DNA of 36,119 bases from Anaerolineae bacterium (GTDB lineage: Bacteria; Chloroflexota; Anaerolineae; Aggregatilineales; Phototrophicaceae): assembly GCA_022822305.1 (NCBI GenBank), contig JAJEBY010000004.1, positions 1-36,119 on the forward strand. Direction: 5' to 3'. A program made the translations under genes and the position numbers. Each line of letters starts with the position of its first letter. The stretch's first letter is position 1. Shown here one piece after another: positions 8,236 to 16,291 of the stretch. The notes beneath the pieces are model-generated. The model was given only the letters and a program-made list of their open reading frames with translations, made no database searches and had not been told where the DNA came from.

Positions 8236-8435
8236 AAAAAAATATTTGATCGGACAATAGACGGACATAAACGCGCCAGTCCAAAGCAGTTGGATGAGGC
8301 TGATATAGCGTGAAGACAAGACCGACCATGCGCAGCAATATCGGACATGCCTTACTTGTCTCATCTGTGGCGGTCGTCCATTGTGAATTTGGCGTCAAAC
8401 AACTTTGGTCTATTCTGATGCGCGCGTCCTGGGGT

Positions 8436-8441
8436 TATAAT
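8436..8441 (+). promoter_or_regulatory. Candidate -10 box (TATAAT) for moxR
   Basis: A perfect TATAAT lies 41 nt before the moxR ATG. A possible -35 (TTCTGA at 8413, 17-nt spacer) matches only 3 of 6 consensus bases. Confidence 0.5.
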
Positions 8442-8482
8442 GCGATCATCTTCCTAAGCGAGCACTCAAGGCGAAAAACAAC

Positions 8483-9484
8483 ATGAGCGAAGCGGCCACC
8501 CAGGAAATCGGCTTGGAGCAATTCGGCGAGATCGCCCGCAACATCGAGGCGGAAGTGGCCAAAGTCATCGTCGGGCAGCACGAAGTCGTGCGCAGCACCG
8601 TCATCTGTGTGCTGGCCGGCGGCCACGCCTTGCTCGAAGGCGTGCCGGGCCTGGGCAAGACCATGCTGATCCGCACTTTGGGCGATGTGCTCGATTTGCG
8701 TTTTTCGCGCATCCAGTTCACGCCCGATCTGATGCCCGCTGATATCGTCGGCACCGATATCCTGGAAGAGACGGAAGACGGCCGCCGCGAGTTTCGCTTC
8801 CAGCCCGGTCCCATTTTCGCCAACCTGATCCTGGCGGACGAGATCAATCGCGCCACGCCCAAGACCCAATCCGCCATGCTGGAAGCGATGCAGGAAAAAA
8901 CCGTGACTGTGGCCGGGCGCCGCTATGATCTGGATATGCCCTTCTTCGTGCTGGCCACCCAGAATCCACTGGAGATGGAAGGCACCTATCCCTTGCCCGA
9001 AGCGCAGCTCGATCGTTTTCTGTTCAAAGTCAATGTGCGCTTTCCCAGCGTCGGCGACCTGGTCAAGATCCTCGATCGCACCACCGGCGTGGATACGCCG
9101 CGCGCCGGCAACGTCGCCGATGGCGTGCAGGTGATCGGCATGGGTCAGCTGGCGCTCAGCGCGCCCATCCCCTCCCATGTCAGCGAATACGTAGCGCGGA
9201 TCGTCGTCGCCACCCATCCTGAAAGTCCGGAATCCACCCAGATGCTGCGCGATTACGCCCGCTATGGCGCCAGTCCCCGCGGCGCCCAAGCGCTGATCAT
9301 CGGCGCCAAGATCAACGCTTTGCTGGAAGGCCGATTCAATGTCTCCTTTGATGATGTGGCCGGTGTCGCTCCCGCCGCCCTGCGCCACCGCATCCTGCTC
9401 AACTTTGAAGGCCAGGCGGAAGGGCTGAGCACCGACGATCTCATCGCCGACGTGCTCAAGACCGTGCCCAAGAGAGCGAATTAG
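8483..9484 (+). CDS. moxR: MoxR-family AAA+ ATPase
   Basis: A 333-residue soluble AAA+ ATPase of the MoxR class. Visible are Walker A GVPGLGKT (53-60), Walker B LILADE (115-120), the typical segments PDLMPADIVGT, FQPGPIFANLIL, ATQNPLEMEGTYPLPEAQLDRF, and the sensor-2-like RGAQALI. MoxR proteins act as chaperone-like ATPases that work with VWA-domain partners to mature enzyme complexes or stress factors. Here the usual DUF58/VWA genes do not follow; a sugar-isomerase-like gene starts 3 bp after its stop. The ATG at 8483 has only a weak, distant AAGG upstream. Confidence 0.93.
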   Translation: MSEAATQEIGLEQFGEIARNIEAEVAKVIVGQHEVVRSTVICVLAGGHALLEGVPGLGKTMLIRTLGDVLDLRFSRIQFTPDLMPADIVGTDILEETEDGRREFRFQPGPIFANLILADEINRATPKTQSAMLEAMQEKTVTVAGRRYDLDMPFFVLATQNPLEMEGTYPLPEAQLDRFLFKVNVRFPSVGDLVKILDRTTGVDTPRAGNVADGVQVIGMGQLALSAPIPSHVSEYVARIVVATHPESPESTQMLRDYARYGASPRGAQALIIGAKINALLEGRFNVSFDDVAGVAPAALRHRILLNFEGQAEGLSTDDLIADVLKTVPKRAN

Positions 9485-9486
9485 TC

Positions 9487-10305
9487 GTGGCCAAGCTGGC
9501 TGTTCAAGAGCAACTGTTGCCCGGCGACAACACTGCGGAGCGAGTTGATCATGCCGCGCAGTTGGGCTTCAGCGGCATTGAATTCGCGGCTGAACGCCTG
9601 GACGAGCGCCTGCCCGATATCGCCGAAGCGCTGGAGAGCGCCGGTATTGTGGCCAGCGGCCTCAACATGGGGCGAAGCGATGGCTGCCTTTCCGCCGATG
9701 TGGCGATTCGGCAGCGCGCCGCCGACGCCTTGCGGGAGGCGCTCGCTTGCGCGCAAGATCTCGAGGCCGAGTACGTCGCCTTTGTGCCGCAGTGCAGCGC
9801 ATCCGACTTGCCCGATCTGACGCCGGTCGCTTCGGTATTCGACTTGCAAAAGGAATTGCTGATCTGGCTGTTGCGCGGCTTCTCTGATTTGGCGGAGATC
9901 ATGGATTGCCAACTGGCGCTGCAGCCGGTCAATCATTACGAGACCAACTTCATCACCCGCCTGGAGCAAGCGGCCTGGTTTCGGCGACAGGTCAACGACC
10001 ATCCCAAGATCACTATCGCCGCCAACCTCTTTCACCTGGCGCTGGAAGAACGCGACCTGCTGGAAAGCCTGCGCGATCATGGCGCTGATATCAGCGTGGT
10101 TTATTTGTCGGAAGTCAATCAGCGTCTGCCCGGGTGCGGCCTGCTGCCCTTCGCCGCGATCGGCGACGCGCTGCAGGACATGCGCTACGATGGTTGGCTG
10201 GTGCTGGAAGCCGATACAAGTGGGCGCGATCCGGACGCGAATCGGGAGACCGCATCGGAATTGCGCGATTGCGTCCAGTTTCTGCGCGACAGTGGTTTGG
10301 CGTAA
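9487..10305 (+). CDS. Sugar phosphate isomerase/epimerase-like TIM-barrel protein
   Basis: A 272-residue protein with the (beta/alpha)8 layout of the xylose isomerase-like superfamily (AP endonuclease 2 fold). The order of strands and acidic/His residues fits: GFSGIEF near the N-terminus, LQPVNHYETNF in the middle, ANLFHLALEE, and YDGWLVLEADTS at the end, where the strand-8 Glu would be a metal ligand. Members isomerise or epimerise sugars, inosose or hydroxypyruvate; which one cannot be told here. The start is GTG, 2 nt after the moxR stop, so it is in the moxR transcript and probably translationally coupled. The ribosome site is weak. Confidence 0.72.
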   Translation: MAKLAVQEQLLPGDNTAERVDHAAQLGFSGIEFAAERLDERLPDIAEALESAGIVASGLNMGRSDGCLSADVAIRQRAADALREALACAQDLEAEYVAFVPQCSASDLPDLTPVASVFDLQKELLIWLLRGFSDLAEIMDCQLALQPVNHYETNFITRLEQAAWFRRQVNDHPKITIAANLFHLALEERDLLESLRDHGADISVVYLSEVNQRLPGCGLLPFAAIGDALQDMRYDGWLVLEADTSGRDPDANRETASELRDCVQFLRDSGLA

Positions 10306-10445
10306 GCCGGCGCGATCCACACGCGCAGCTCGCAACTCCAGAAAAAATACAAACGACCCGCGTACGGATCGCACACGGGCCGCTAACAATTGTTTGAGGT
10401 TGCAGGCTCGCCGGTGGCGCGCCTCACGCCATATCTATAATTCCT

Positions 10446-10718
10446 TTAGTTCACTGCGTCAGAGAGGCCGGCCCCGGCCTTGAACTTGACGACTTTCTTC
10501 GCGGCTATCTGAATCTCTTCACCCGTGCGCGGGTTGCGCCCCGTACGCGCATCACGCTGCTCAACCGACCACGAGCCAAATCCAACCAGAGCAATGCGCT
10601 CCCCGCCAGACAATCCTTCGGTGACCGCGCTCACAAACGCGTCCAAAGCCTTGCCCGCTTCCGCCTTGCTCAATCCGGACTTATCGGCGATTGAACCGAT
10701 CAATTCAGCCTTGTTCAT
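10446..10718 (-). CDS. hup: HU-family DNA-binding protein
   Basis: A 90-residue HU protein starting MNKAELIGSIADKSGLSKAEA and containing the signature GFGSWSVEQRDARTGRNPRTGEEI that forms the DNA-binding beta arm, with the conserved RNP segment. HU dimers bend and compact the nucleoid. The ATG at 10718 is chosen because it gives the exact family N-terminus and has GGAAGGAG 8 nt upstream; the open frame extends 31 codons further up but that part is the 5' leader. The gene lies 140 bp downstream of the PfkB gene on the same strand and has its own promoter-like box. Confidence 0.96.
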   Translation of the reverse strand: MNKAELIGSIADKSGLSKAEAGKALDAFVSAVTEGLSGGERIALVGFGSWSVEQRDARTGRNPRTGEEIQIAAKKVVKFKAGAGLSDAVN

Positions 10719-10752
10719 TTTGGCTACTCCTTCCAGTGAATGCTGATGGCGT

Positions 10753-10758
10753 AGTATA
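10753..10758 (-). promoter_or_regulatory. Candidate -10 box (TATACT) for the HU gene
   Basis: On the minus strand TATACT lies about 34 nt before the HU ATG, in an AT-rich stretch between the PfkB and HU genes. No good -35 is seen at 17 nt. Confidence 0.45.
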
Positions 10759-10858
10759 ACATGTTTTGAAGAAATCGTAGGTAGCCTTTTGTAGACTTTT
10801 GCCTCATACATACTGCGTTTGAAATCTATAATCAGACCTACGTTTTCCTTACATTTCG

Positions 10859-11767
10859 TTATGAATTCGACATAGCGATCATAGCGTCAACCTCGTGTCG
10901 CGTCGGCAAGGCTTGCCTGCCGCCCAGCGCTCGGCAATTGAGCGACCCAACCGCCGAAGCGAAGCGCGCCATAGCTGGTACCTCCCAATCTTGCAGTAGC
11001 GCGAACATAAAGCCGCCGTGATAGGCATCGCCGGCGCCGGTGGTATCAACCACGTCTACGGAAAAAGCCGGTACATGCTCCAGCCCGCCTTCCCAAGACA
11101 CCAGTGATCCCCGCTCGCCCATCGTGACCACGGCGATTGCCGCGCCAGCCCGCCGTAGGGTTTCCGCGACTGTCGATAGCGGTCGATTGGGCATCCAGGC
11201 CCGCGCCCACTGTTGCGGCACTATCGGCACATCGACAAAATCAAGCAGATCCTTGATCTGCTCGTATGGCTGCGCGGGATCAAGCACCACATGCATGCCG
11301 GCTTCCCGCGCCCAACGCGCTGCCTCCAGCGTTAACTCGCTGATGTTATCGACAAAGAGCACCTTCGCTTGCGTGATGTCTCGACGGCTGATCTCGTCGA
11401 GACCGATTGGGGCAGCGCTTGGCAGACGAGTGATGATGCTGCGGTCGCCGCTGTTTTCATTCACCAGGATTAGCGAGACGTGGCTAGAACCACCGGGCCT
11501 CGTCCGCAGCAGCGAAGTATCGACGCCCTCGCTTTCCAGATCGCGGCGGATAAAACGGCCGGCATCATCGTCGCCGATGCGCGCGATAATCTTGGTTTTG
11601 GCGCCGAGGCGCGCCGCCGCTACCAGCGCGCAAGAGGCCAGGCCGCCCGGCTGCTGCAGATATGCCGAGCCGCGCATATTGACGTTGTCCCCCGGCATAT
11701 TGGGCACGGTCATCAGATGGTCAAGCGTGCAAACGCCGATGCCGACGATGTCAAGCGACCTGGTCAT
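10859..11767 (-). CDS. PfkB-family carbohydrate kinase
   Basis: A 302-residue ribokinase-fold sugar kinase. The N-terminal family signature PGGLASCALVAAARLG is at 40-55, and the C-terminal signature DTTGAGDAYHGGF contains the anion hole GAGD (244-247) with catalytic base D247. It transfers phosphate from ATP to the hydroxyl of a sugar or nucleoside; the substrate (ribose, fructose, 2-keto-3-deoxygluconate or other) is not evident. The ATG has AAGGA 7 nt upstream. HU follows on the same strand. It could serve the ribose-type transporter at 31.5-36 kb, but nothing links them directly. Confidence 0.92.
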   Translation of the reverse strand: MTRSLDIVGIGVCTLDHLMTVPNMPGDNVNMRGSAYLQQPGGLASCALVAAARLGAKTKIIARIGDDDAGRFIRRDLESEGVDTSLLRTRPGGSSHVSLILVNENSGDRSIITRLPSAAPIGLDEISRRDITQAKVLFVDNISELTLEAARWAREAGMHVVLDPAQPYEQIKDLLDFVDVPIVPQQWARAWMPNRPLSTVAETLRRAGAAIAVVTMGERGSLVSWEGGLEHVPAFSVDVVDTTGAGDAYHGGFMFALLQDWEVPAMARFASAVGSLNCRALGGRQALPTRHEVDAMIAMSNS

Positions 11768-11889
11768 TGCTTGTTCCTTTTCGCGCGCGCCATTTCCTCA
11801 GATACATCAGCCTACATCGGTTCCGGCAAGCGCATCCTTCTGGAAGCCGTTGCGCGAACTTGGTTGTGGCGGCCTTGATGCGGCGCTGG

Positions 11890-11895
11890 TACAAT
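11890..11895 (+). promoter_or_regulatory. Candidate -10 box (TACAAT) for the DinB-like/glycosylase pair
   Basis: TACAAT lies 40 nt before the ATG at 11936, the same spacing as at moxR. No clear -35 is present. Confidence 0.35.
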
Positions 11896-11935
11896 CCGCG
11901 CAACCTGTCCAATCAATCAGCCGGAGCCAAAGCCC

Positions 11936-12412
11936 ATGGAAACGCGCGCCGATTATATCGCGACCGTCCGCAATTTGCCCGCGCAATTGCGCGAATTAGT
12001 TGCGGGTCTGAGCGCTGAGCAACTGACAACGGCATACAATGCGCCCGAATGGACCATCGCCCAGAACGTCCATCACTTGGCCGACACCCATATGATTTGC
12101 GTTCGGCGTTTCAAGCTGATTTTGACCAGCCCGCGCTTCCAATTCACCGCTTATGATGTCAATGCCATCGCCGAATTGCCCGATGCCAATAACGCCGATA
12201 TCGAAACTTCGCTGCGCATTCTCGATGGTCTCCAGGAGCGCTGGGCAGTCTTGCTTGAGAACCTGAGCGAAGACGACTGGGGCAAAGTCGGCCTCGGGTC
12301 CTCGCCCGATAGCCCGGATTACAGCCTGGAAGATCTGGCGCGGGTTTATTCGCAGCACGGCCTGAATCACCTGCAGCAGATCCAAGATGTGCTGGACCGC
12401 ATGCCCGCTTGA
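11936..12412 (+). CDS. DinB/YfiT-like metal-dependent protein
   Basis: A 158-residue four-helix-bundle protein of the DinB/DUF664 superfamily. The three metal-binding histidines fit H47 (in NVHHLADTH), H141 and H145 (in SQHGLNHLQQI). Family members include thiol S-transferases (bacillithiol, mycothiol) and YfiT-type hydrolases; the activity here is not determinable. This is not DNA polymerase IV, which shares the name. GGAG lies 10 nt upstream of the ATG. Its stop overlaps the start of the glycosylase gene by 1 nt, so the pair is translationally coupled. Confidence 0.85.
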   Translation: METRADYIATVRNLPAQLRELVAGLSAEQLTTAYNAPEWTIAQNVHHLADTHMICVRRFKLILTSPRFQFTAYDVNAIAELPDANNADIETSLRILDGLQERWAVLLENLSEDDWGKVGLGSSPDSPDYSLEDLARVYSQHGLNHLQQIQDVLDRMPA

Positions 12413-13299
12413 TGCCGACCAGCTTCGTCATTGCCGCGCCGCCACAATTTGATTTTGAGCAGACCGTTTTCAGTCACGGCTGGTATATGCTGGCGCCGTT
12501 TGAGTGGAATGACGCCAGCGCCACGCTCTGCACCGTATGGCAAAGTCCTACCCGAGACGTACTGCGCTTGCGCCTTAGCGCAGATGAAGGCGGCGTGCGC
12601 GTCGCCACCCTAGATCGTGACCAGTTGACCCCTGACTTGCGCGAGACCGTTGACGGCGTCGTGCGCAAGATGCTGAATCTGGATTGGGATCTGGGCGATT
12701 TCTACGCCGCCATGCGCGCTTACAGCGGATACGAATGGATGGAAAGCGAGCGGCGCGGACGCATCCTGGTCAGCGCCAGCCTGTGGGAAGATTTGGTCAA
12801 GGTCTTGCTGACCACCAACTGCAACTGGGCGCAAACCGTGGCGATGGCCGGGCGCGTCTGCCGGTTGGGTCCAGCGCATGCCGATTATCCGGACTGCCAC
12901 GCCTTCCCTACGCCTCAGCAGATCGCCTCGCTGGATTTTGATGCGCTGGCGGCCGCCGTCCGAGCCGGTTATCGCAGCGCCTATCTGTATGATCTGGCGC
13001 AAACTGTCGCCGCTGGCAGCATCGATCTCCATGCCTGGCAGCAGCTGGATAGCGATAATCTCTTCCTAGCAGTCAAGTCCTTAAGAGGCTTTGGCGATTA
13101 CGCCGCCGGCACCATCACGCGCATGTACGGTCATTTCGACAAGATCGCCATCGATAGCGCCTGCCGCGAGATGTACGCCAACCTGCATAATGGCGGCGTC
13201 AGAGGCGGCGACGGCGACATCAAGGCGCATTACGCGCGCTACGGCAAATGGCGGGGTTTGGTGATGTGGATGGATATCATGCGGCGGAATGCCGAGTGA
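12412..13299 (+). CDS. HhH-GPD base-excision DNA glycosylase
   Basis: A 295-residue DNA glycosylase. The helix-hairpin-helix LRGFGDYAA is at 224-232 and the catalytic Asp is D248 in IAIDSA. At the position of the OGG1 lyase lysine stands Y230, so it should be monofunctional, cutting the N-glycosidic bond without AP-lyase activity, like AlkA. The segment TTNCNWAQTVAMAGRVCRLG (134-153) resembles the Asn-rich region of OGG1-type enzymes. The N-terminal about 100 residues look like the beta-rich AlkA/OGG1 N-domain. The ATG at 12412 overlaps the upstream TGA; a TTG one codon earlier is possible. The target lesion is unknown. Confidence 0.83.
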   Translation: MPTSFVIAAPPQFDFEQTVFSHGWYMLAPFEWNDASATLCTVWQSPTRDVLRLRLSADEGGVRVATLDRDQLTPDLRETVDGVVRKMLNLDWDLGDFYAAMRAYSGYEWMESERRGRILVSASLWEDLVKVLLTTNCNWAQTVAMAGRVCRLGPAHADYPDCHAFPTPQQIASLDFDALAAAVRAGYRSAYLYDLAQTVAAGSIDLHAWQQLDSDNLFLAVKSLRGFGDYAAGTITRMYGHFDKIAIDSACREMYANLHNGGVRGGDGDIKAHYARYGKWRGLVMWMDIMRRNAE

Positions 13300-13434
13300 C
13301 ATTCGCCATAGAGGCGTAGGTTCTCTCAAGTAATGACTTGGCTCGCATACAACAACATAATCGCCAAAAGTCGTATTCTGTATGGCTTGATTGGTATTAC
13401 GACATATGCGCCGAAGTTTTACCCCATCCCACGG

Positions 13435-13462
13435 CCCCTTCCCCAGCAAGCTAGGGAAGGGG
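13435..13462. repeat. C-rich hairpin, composite repeat copy 1
   Basis: CCCCTTCCC pairs perfectly with GGGAAGGGG around a 10-nt loop. GGGAAGGGGAGCGTCG (13454-13469) recurs exactly at 31086-31101. It sits between convergent genes and could also terminate transcription, though no T-run follows. Confidence 0.75.
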
Positions 13463-13575
13463 AGCGTCGCCCTTTGCGAAATGGAACGTAGATTGCAATA
13501 GAGTCTCGTTTCTGCGAGGTGTCACGCCGGATAAATCCGCATTTTCGCGTTACTGTTGCAATACCAATCGAGCCT

Positions 13576-13649
13576 TGTCGGGGCGATTCGTTGAATCGCC
13601 CAAGCCGATTCTTATGCTGTTGCGGGCGACTCACAGAGTCGCCCCTACA
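13576..13649. repeat. MITE-like 74-bp element with two covarying hairpins, copy 1
   Basis: The ends are inverted: TGTCGGGGCG at the left (one mismatch) and CGCCCCTACA at the right. Inside are two hairpins with perfect 9-bp stems and 3-nt loops: GGGCGATTC/GAATCGCCC with loop GTT (13581-13601) and GGGCGACTC/GAGTCGCCC with loop ACA (13624-13644), 22 nt apart. The same architecture in 73 bp is at 31288-31360 with different stem cores. No coding capacity. Confidence 0.8.
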
Positions 13650-13666
13650 CTTTGCGACGCAGACGG

Positions 13667-15106
13667 TCATGTGTGAATGAAGCGCGCCGCGTCCGCCTTG
13701 AGCTTCGCCAATGATGCCTCGTGCAAGTACATCATATGACCGGCTTCGTATTCCTCGATGGTGATGTTGTCCCGCAATGTCCGGTCCAATCCCATGTGCG
13801 CCAGCGAATAATAGGCGGCGTGGAACGGCGTGGCCAAGTCATAGTAGCCTTGCGCGACCAAAACCCGCATGAAGGGATTCTTGGCAAAAGCCGCGCGCAG
13901 CCCTTCGCTGGTATCGGGGAAGCGCCCGCCCTCGTATTTCCAATTGCTGATGACATCACGATTCATGATCTCGTATTTGAGATCGGTCTGATAGCCTAGC
14001 GTCCCGCGCACATACTGATTGTAGACGGCCGTATAGGGCGCCGAGATGGCGTACATCGAGGGATCAAAATCGAAAGTTTGCCCCTCCGCCGACGCCATGA
14101 TGCCGACGAAGCGCGAATCCAGCCGTCCCACCGCCCGCTTCTCATCACGCAGCAATTCTTTGCAGTAGCTCATGATATTGATGCGCAGGTCCGCGCCCAA
14201 GATGAAACGCTGGCTCAGGCCGGTGTAACGCGCCAGCCGCTCGGCAACCGCCTGCCGCCGATCGTCATCCAGGCGATCGCCCTGCGCCAGCGCCACGGTA
14301 TAGTCGGTATCCGACCACTCGCTGACTTCCGCCAGCAAGTCGCGCAGATCGCGCTTCTGCAGCGCCTCGTCCAGCTTCCCGTGATAATGCGACGTGGCGC
14401 AGAAACTGGGCAAGAACAGCGTATAAGGCAGGTCATTGGCTTTGGTGAAACGCGTGGTCTGGAAGTTCATGATGGTCGAAATCAAGACGATGCCAGTGAA
14501 GGCGATGCCGCGATCGATCAGATGACCGGCCAGGCCGGCGGCGCGGGTGGTGCCGTAGCTTTCGCCGGCGAGGAAGAGCGGCGAGGTCCAGCGTTGGTTG
14601 CGCGTCAGATAGAGACGGATGAACTCGCCCACCGCTTCCAGATCAGCTTCCAGACCCCAATACTTCAGATTGTCGGCCGCATCAGCCGCGCGCGAGAAGC
14701 CGGTGCCGACGGGATCGATAAACACCAGATCGCCCAGATCGAGCCAGGTATGGGCATTGTCGATGATGTGATAGGGCGGCGGCGGCATAAACCCTTCCGC
14801 GCCCATGTCGACGCGTTTGGGTCCCAGCGCGCCCATGTGCAGCCAGATTGACGCCGAGCCGGGTCCGCCGTTGAAGACGAAGATCAGCGGTCGTTCGGTG
14901 ACCTCTGCATCGGTCTCCAGCGTGTAGGCGGTGTAGAAGATTTGGGCGACGATTTTGTCTTTCTCGTCTTTGAGCGGCATCTTGCCGGCGGTCGCCTGGT
15001 AGGACTGCGTGACGCCACTCAGCACCAGTTGATGCGAGGTGACCACCGGCGCCTCTTCGGTGATTTCGGGCTGGTCTTTCTTGTCGTTTTCGGGCTTGTC
15101 GGTCAT
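13667..15106 (-). CDS. S10-type serine carboxypeptidase-like protein
   Basis: A 479-residue alpha/beta hydrolase of the S10 carboxypeptidase family (COG2939). The oxyanion-hole region NGGPGSAS is at 79-86, the nucleophile S183 is in GESYGTTR, and D423 (GYYDLATPF) and H457 (EAGHMMYLH) complete the triad. It should remove C-terminal residues from peptides. There is no obvious signal peptide: the N-terminus is charged (MTDKPENDKKDQPE), so it is probably cytoplasmic. The ATG at 15106 has AAGGA 10 nt upstream; the open frame runs 85 codons further but that stretch does not look coding. It is divergent from recO. Confidence 0.92.
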   Translation of the reverse strand: MTDKPENDKKDQPEITEEAPVVTSHQLVLSGVTQSYQATAGKMPLKDEKDKIVAQIFYTAYTLETDAEVTERPLIFVFNGGPGSASIWLHMGALGPKRVDMGAEGFMPPPPYHIIDNAHTWLDLGDLVFIDPVGTGFSRAADAADNLKYWGLEADLEAVGEFIRLYLTRNQRWTSPLFLAGESYGTTRAAGLAGHLIDRGIAFTGIVLISTIMNFQTTRFTKANDLPYTLFLPSFCATSHYHGKLDEALQKRDLRDLLAEVSEWSDTDYTVALAQGDRLDDDRRQAVAERLARYTGLSQRFILGADLRINIMSYCKELLRDEKRAVGRLDSRFVGIMASAEGQTFDFDPSMYAISAPYTAVYNQYVRGTLGYQTDLKYEIMNRDVISNWKYEGGRFPDTSEGLRAAFAKNPFMRVLVAQGYYDLATPFHAAYYSLAHMGLDRTLRDNITIEEYEAGHMMYLHEASLAKLKADAARFIHT

Positions 15107-15317
15107 GTAGGCGGGTTCCTTCTGTTCGCGGTCGAGATGGCACAGACTATATCTACTCGCGCTCAGCGACGCAATGGATTGACTATTTGCGGTGGTTTTG
15201 CGGACGAGGCGCTGGCTTGCCGCTACATATTCAGACGTGAACGACTGTTTTCGTGGGTTGCCAGCGGCAGAATGTTTGTAGACGGGAGACGCGCGCGGGT
15301 TACTCCGGCGCCTGAAG

Positions 15318-15323
15318 TATAAT
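15318..15323 (+). promoter_or_regulatory. Candidate -10 box (TATAAT) for recO
   Basis: A perfect TATAAT lies 30 nt before the recO ATG. The -35 region has no good match. Confidence 0.45.
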
Positions 15324-15353
15324 CCGAGTAGACTGCGACAAGAGCCCAATCCA

Positions 15354-16136
15354 ATGCCCAAGCCGCCGCGTCAAATTCGCACGCACGCCATCATCCTCAG
15401 CCGGCGCGATTTCGGCGAATCCGACCGCTTGCTCACCCTCATCACGCCCGACTACGGCAAGGTCCGCGCCATCGCCAAGGGCGCGCGCAAACCGCAAGCC
15501 AAGCTCAGCGGCCATGTCGAGCTCTTCGCGCGCAGCGATGTCAGCATCCACCGCGGGCGCAACCTCGATATCCTGACACAAGCCGAGCTGTTGGAATCAT
15601 ACCGCGGGCTGCGCGAGGATCTGCGGCGCGGCGCTTACGCGAATTATGTCGCCGAGCTGCTCGATCGTTTCACCGCCGATGAAGACCAGGAAGGATCCGC
15701 ACTATTTGAGCTGCTGCACGACACGTTGAAGCGCATCGCCGACGCTGATGATCCGGCATTGGCGGCGCGCTTTTATGAACTGCAGCTGCTGGACCTGGTC
15801 GGTTTCCGGCCGGAGCTGATGGAATGTGTGGTCACGCGCCAGCCGCTACGGCCGGAGAATCAGTTGTTCAGCCACGAAGAAGGCGGAGTCGTCAGTCGGG
15901 AGGCCGCCGCCCAGCTCTCACACAGCCTCCAATCGATTGAATTCGACACGCTCAAGCTGCTGCGTCACTTGCAGCGCAGTTCCGCGAACTACAGCACTGT
16001 CGCCAGCCTGTACATCAGCGGCAAGCTGCATGCCCAAGCCGAGCGCATCATGCTGGGATACATCGTTCATCTGCTGGAGAGCAAGCTGCAGAGTATCGAA
16101 TTCATCCAGCGCCTGCGCCGATTATCGCCGGGTTGA
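15354..16136 (+). CDS. recO: DNA repair protein RecO
   Basis: A 260-residue RecO. The N-terminal OB-fold (1-80) contains RTHAIILSRRDFGESDRLLT and the hallmark KGARKPQAKLSGHVELF; a helical domain follows. RecO anneals single strands and with RecR loads RecA onto SSB-coated DNA in the RecF pathway. Many RecO proteins carry a four-Cys zinc motif in the C-terminal part; here only one Cys is present (in MECVVTRQPL), so this is a zinc-less form. It has its own TATAAT-like box, and the next gene is convergent. Confidence 0.9.
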   Translation: MPKPPRQIRTHAIILSRRDFGESDRLLTLITPDYGKVRAIAKGARKPQAKLSGHVELFARSDVSIHRGRNLDILTQAELLESYRGLREDLRRGAYANYVAELLDRFTADEDQEGSALFELLHDTLKRIADADDPALAARFYELQLLDLVGFRPELMECVVTRQPLRPENQLFSHEEGGVVSREAAAQLSHSLQSIEFDTLKLLRHLQRSSANYSTVASLYISGKLHAQAERIMLGYIVHLLESKLQSIEFIQRLRRLSPG

Positions 16137-16291
16137 CGGTGTAAATGGACAGGAATGGCTGGTGACGGTCACATTCCGTTGCGAGCGTTTCCTGGCAGGA
16201 TACGGTTTTAATCCGTGAAGACAGTATTATGCTGGTCACAACGGCAAGTACGGCGTCGCTTCGTCTAATGGTATTCGAATTCAGCCGGTCA

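Larger units (their letters stand above)
8000..8482. other. Intergenic gap with repeated CGGACA hexamers
   Basis: There is no convincing gene in these 483 bp. The left part (8000-8100) is GC-rich and the middle (8200-8420) is AT-richer. The hexamer CGGACA occurs at 8210, 8251, 8262 and 8342, and its complement TGTCCG at 8230. A promoter-like TATAAT at 8436 precedes moxR. A 98-codon minus-strand frame (8102-8398) has no recognisable features. Confidence 0.5.
13300..13666. other. Intergenic gap holding composite repeat copy 1
   Basis: There is no gene in these 367 bp between convergent genes. The right two-thirds are repeat: a C-rich hairpin (13435-13462), a segment collinear with 31086-31222 (shared blocks at 13454, 13509 and 13560), and a 74-bp palindromic element (13576-13649). 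The left part (13300-13410) is AT-richer and shows nothing recognisable. Confidence 0.7.

Noticed and set aside
8102..8398. A 98-codon minus-strand frame upstream of moxR
   Set aside because: It has no ribosome site, no recognisable motif and a composition unlike the neighbouring genes. It overlaps the CGGACA hairpin region.
13576..13649. Possible CRISPR array or rho-independent terminator
   Set aside because: There are only two hairpins per site with different stem cores and no regular repeat-spacer order, and no T-run follows. A structured dispersed repeat fits better, although termination cannot be excluded.
15107..15361. N-terminal extension of the S10 carboxypeptidase
   Set aside because: The ATG at 15106 has a ribosome site; the upstream residues are unrelated to the family and overlap the recO promoter and start.
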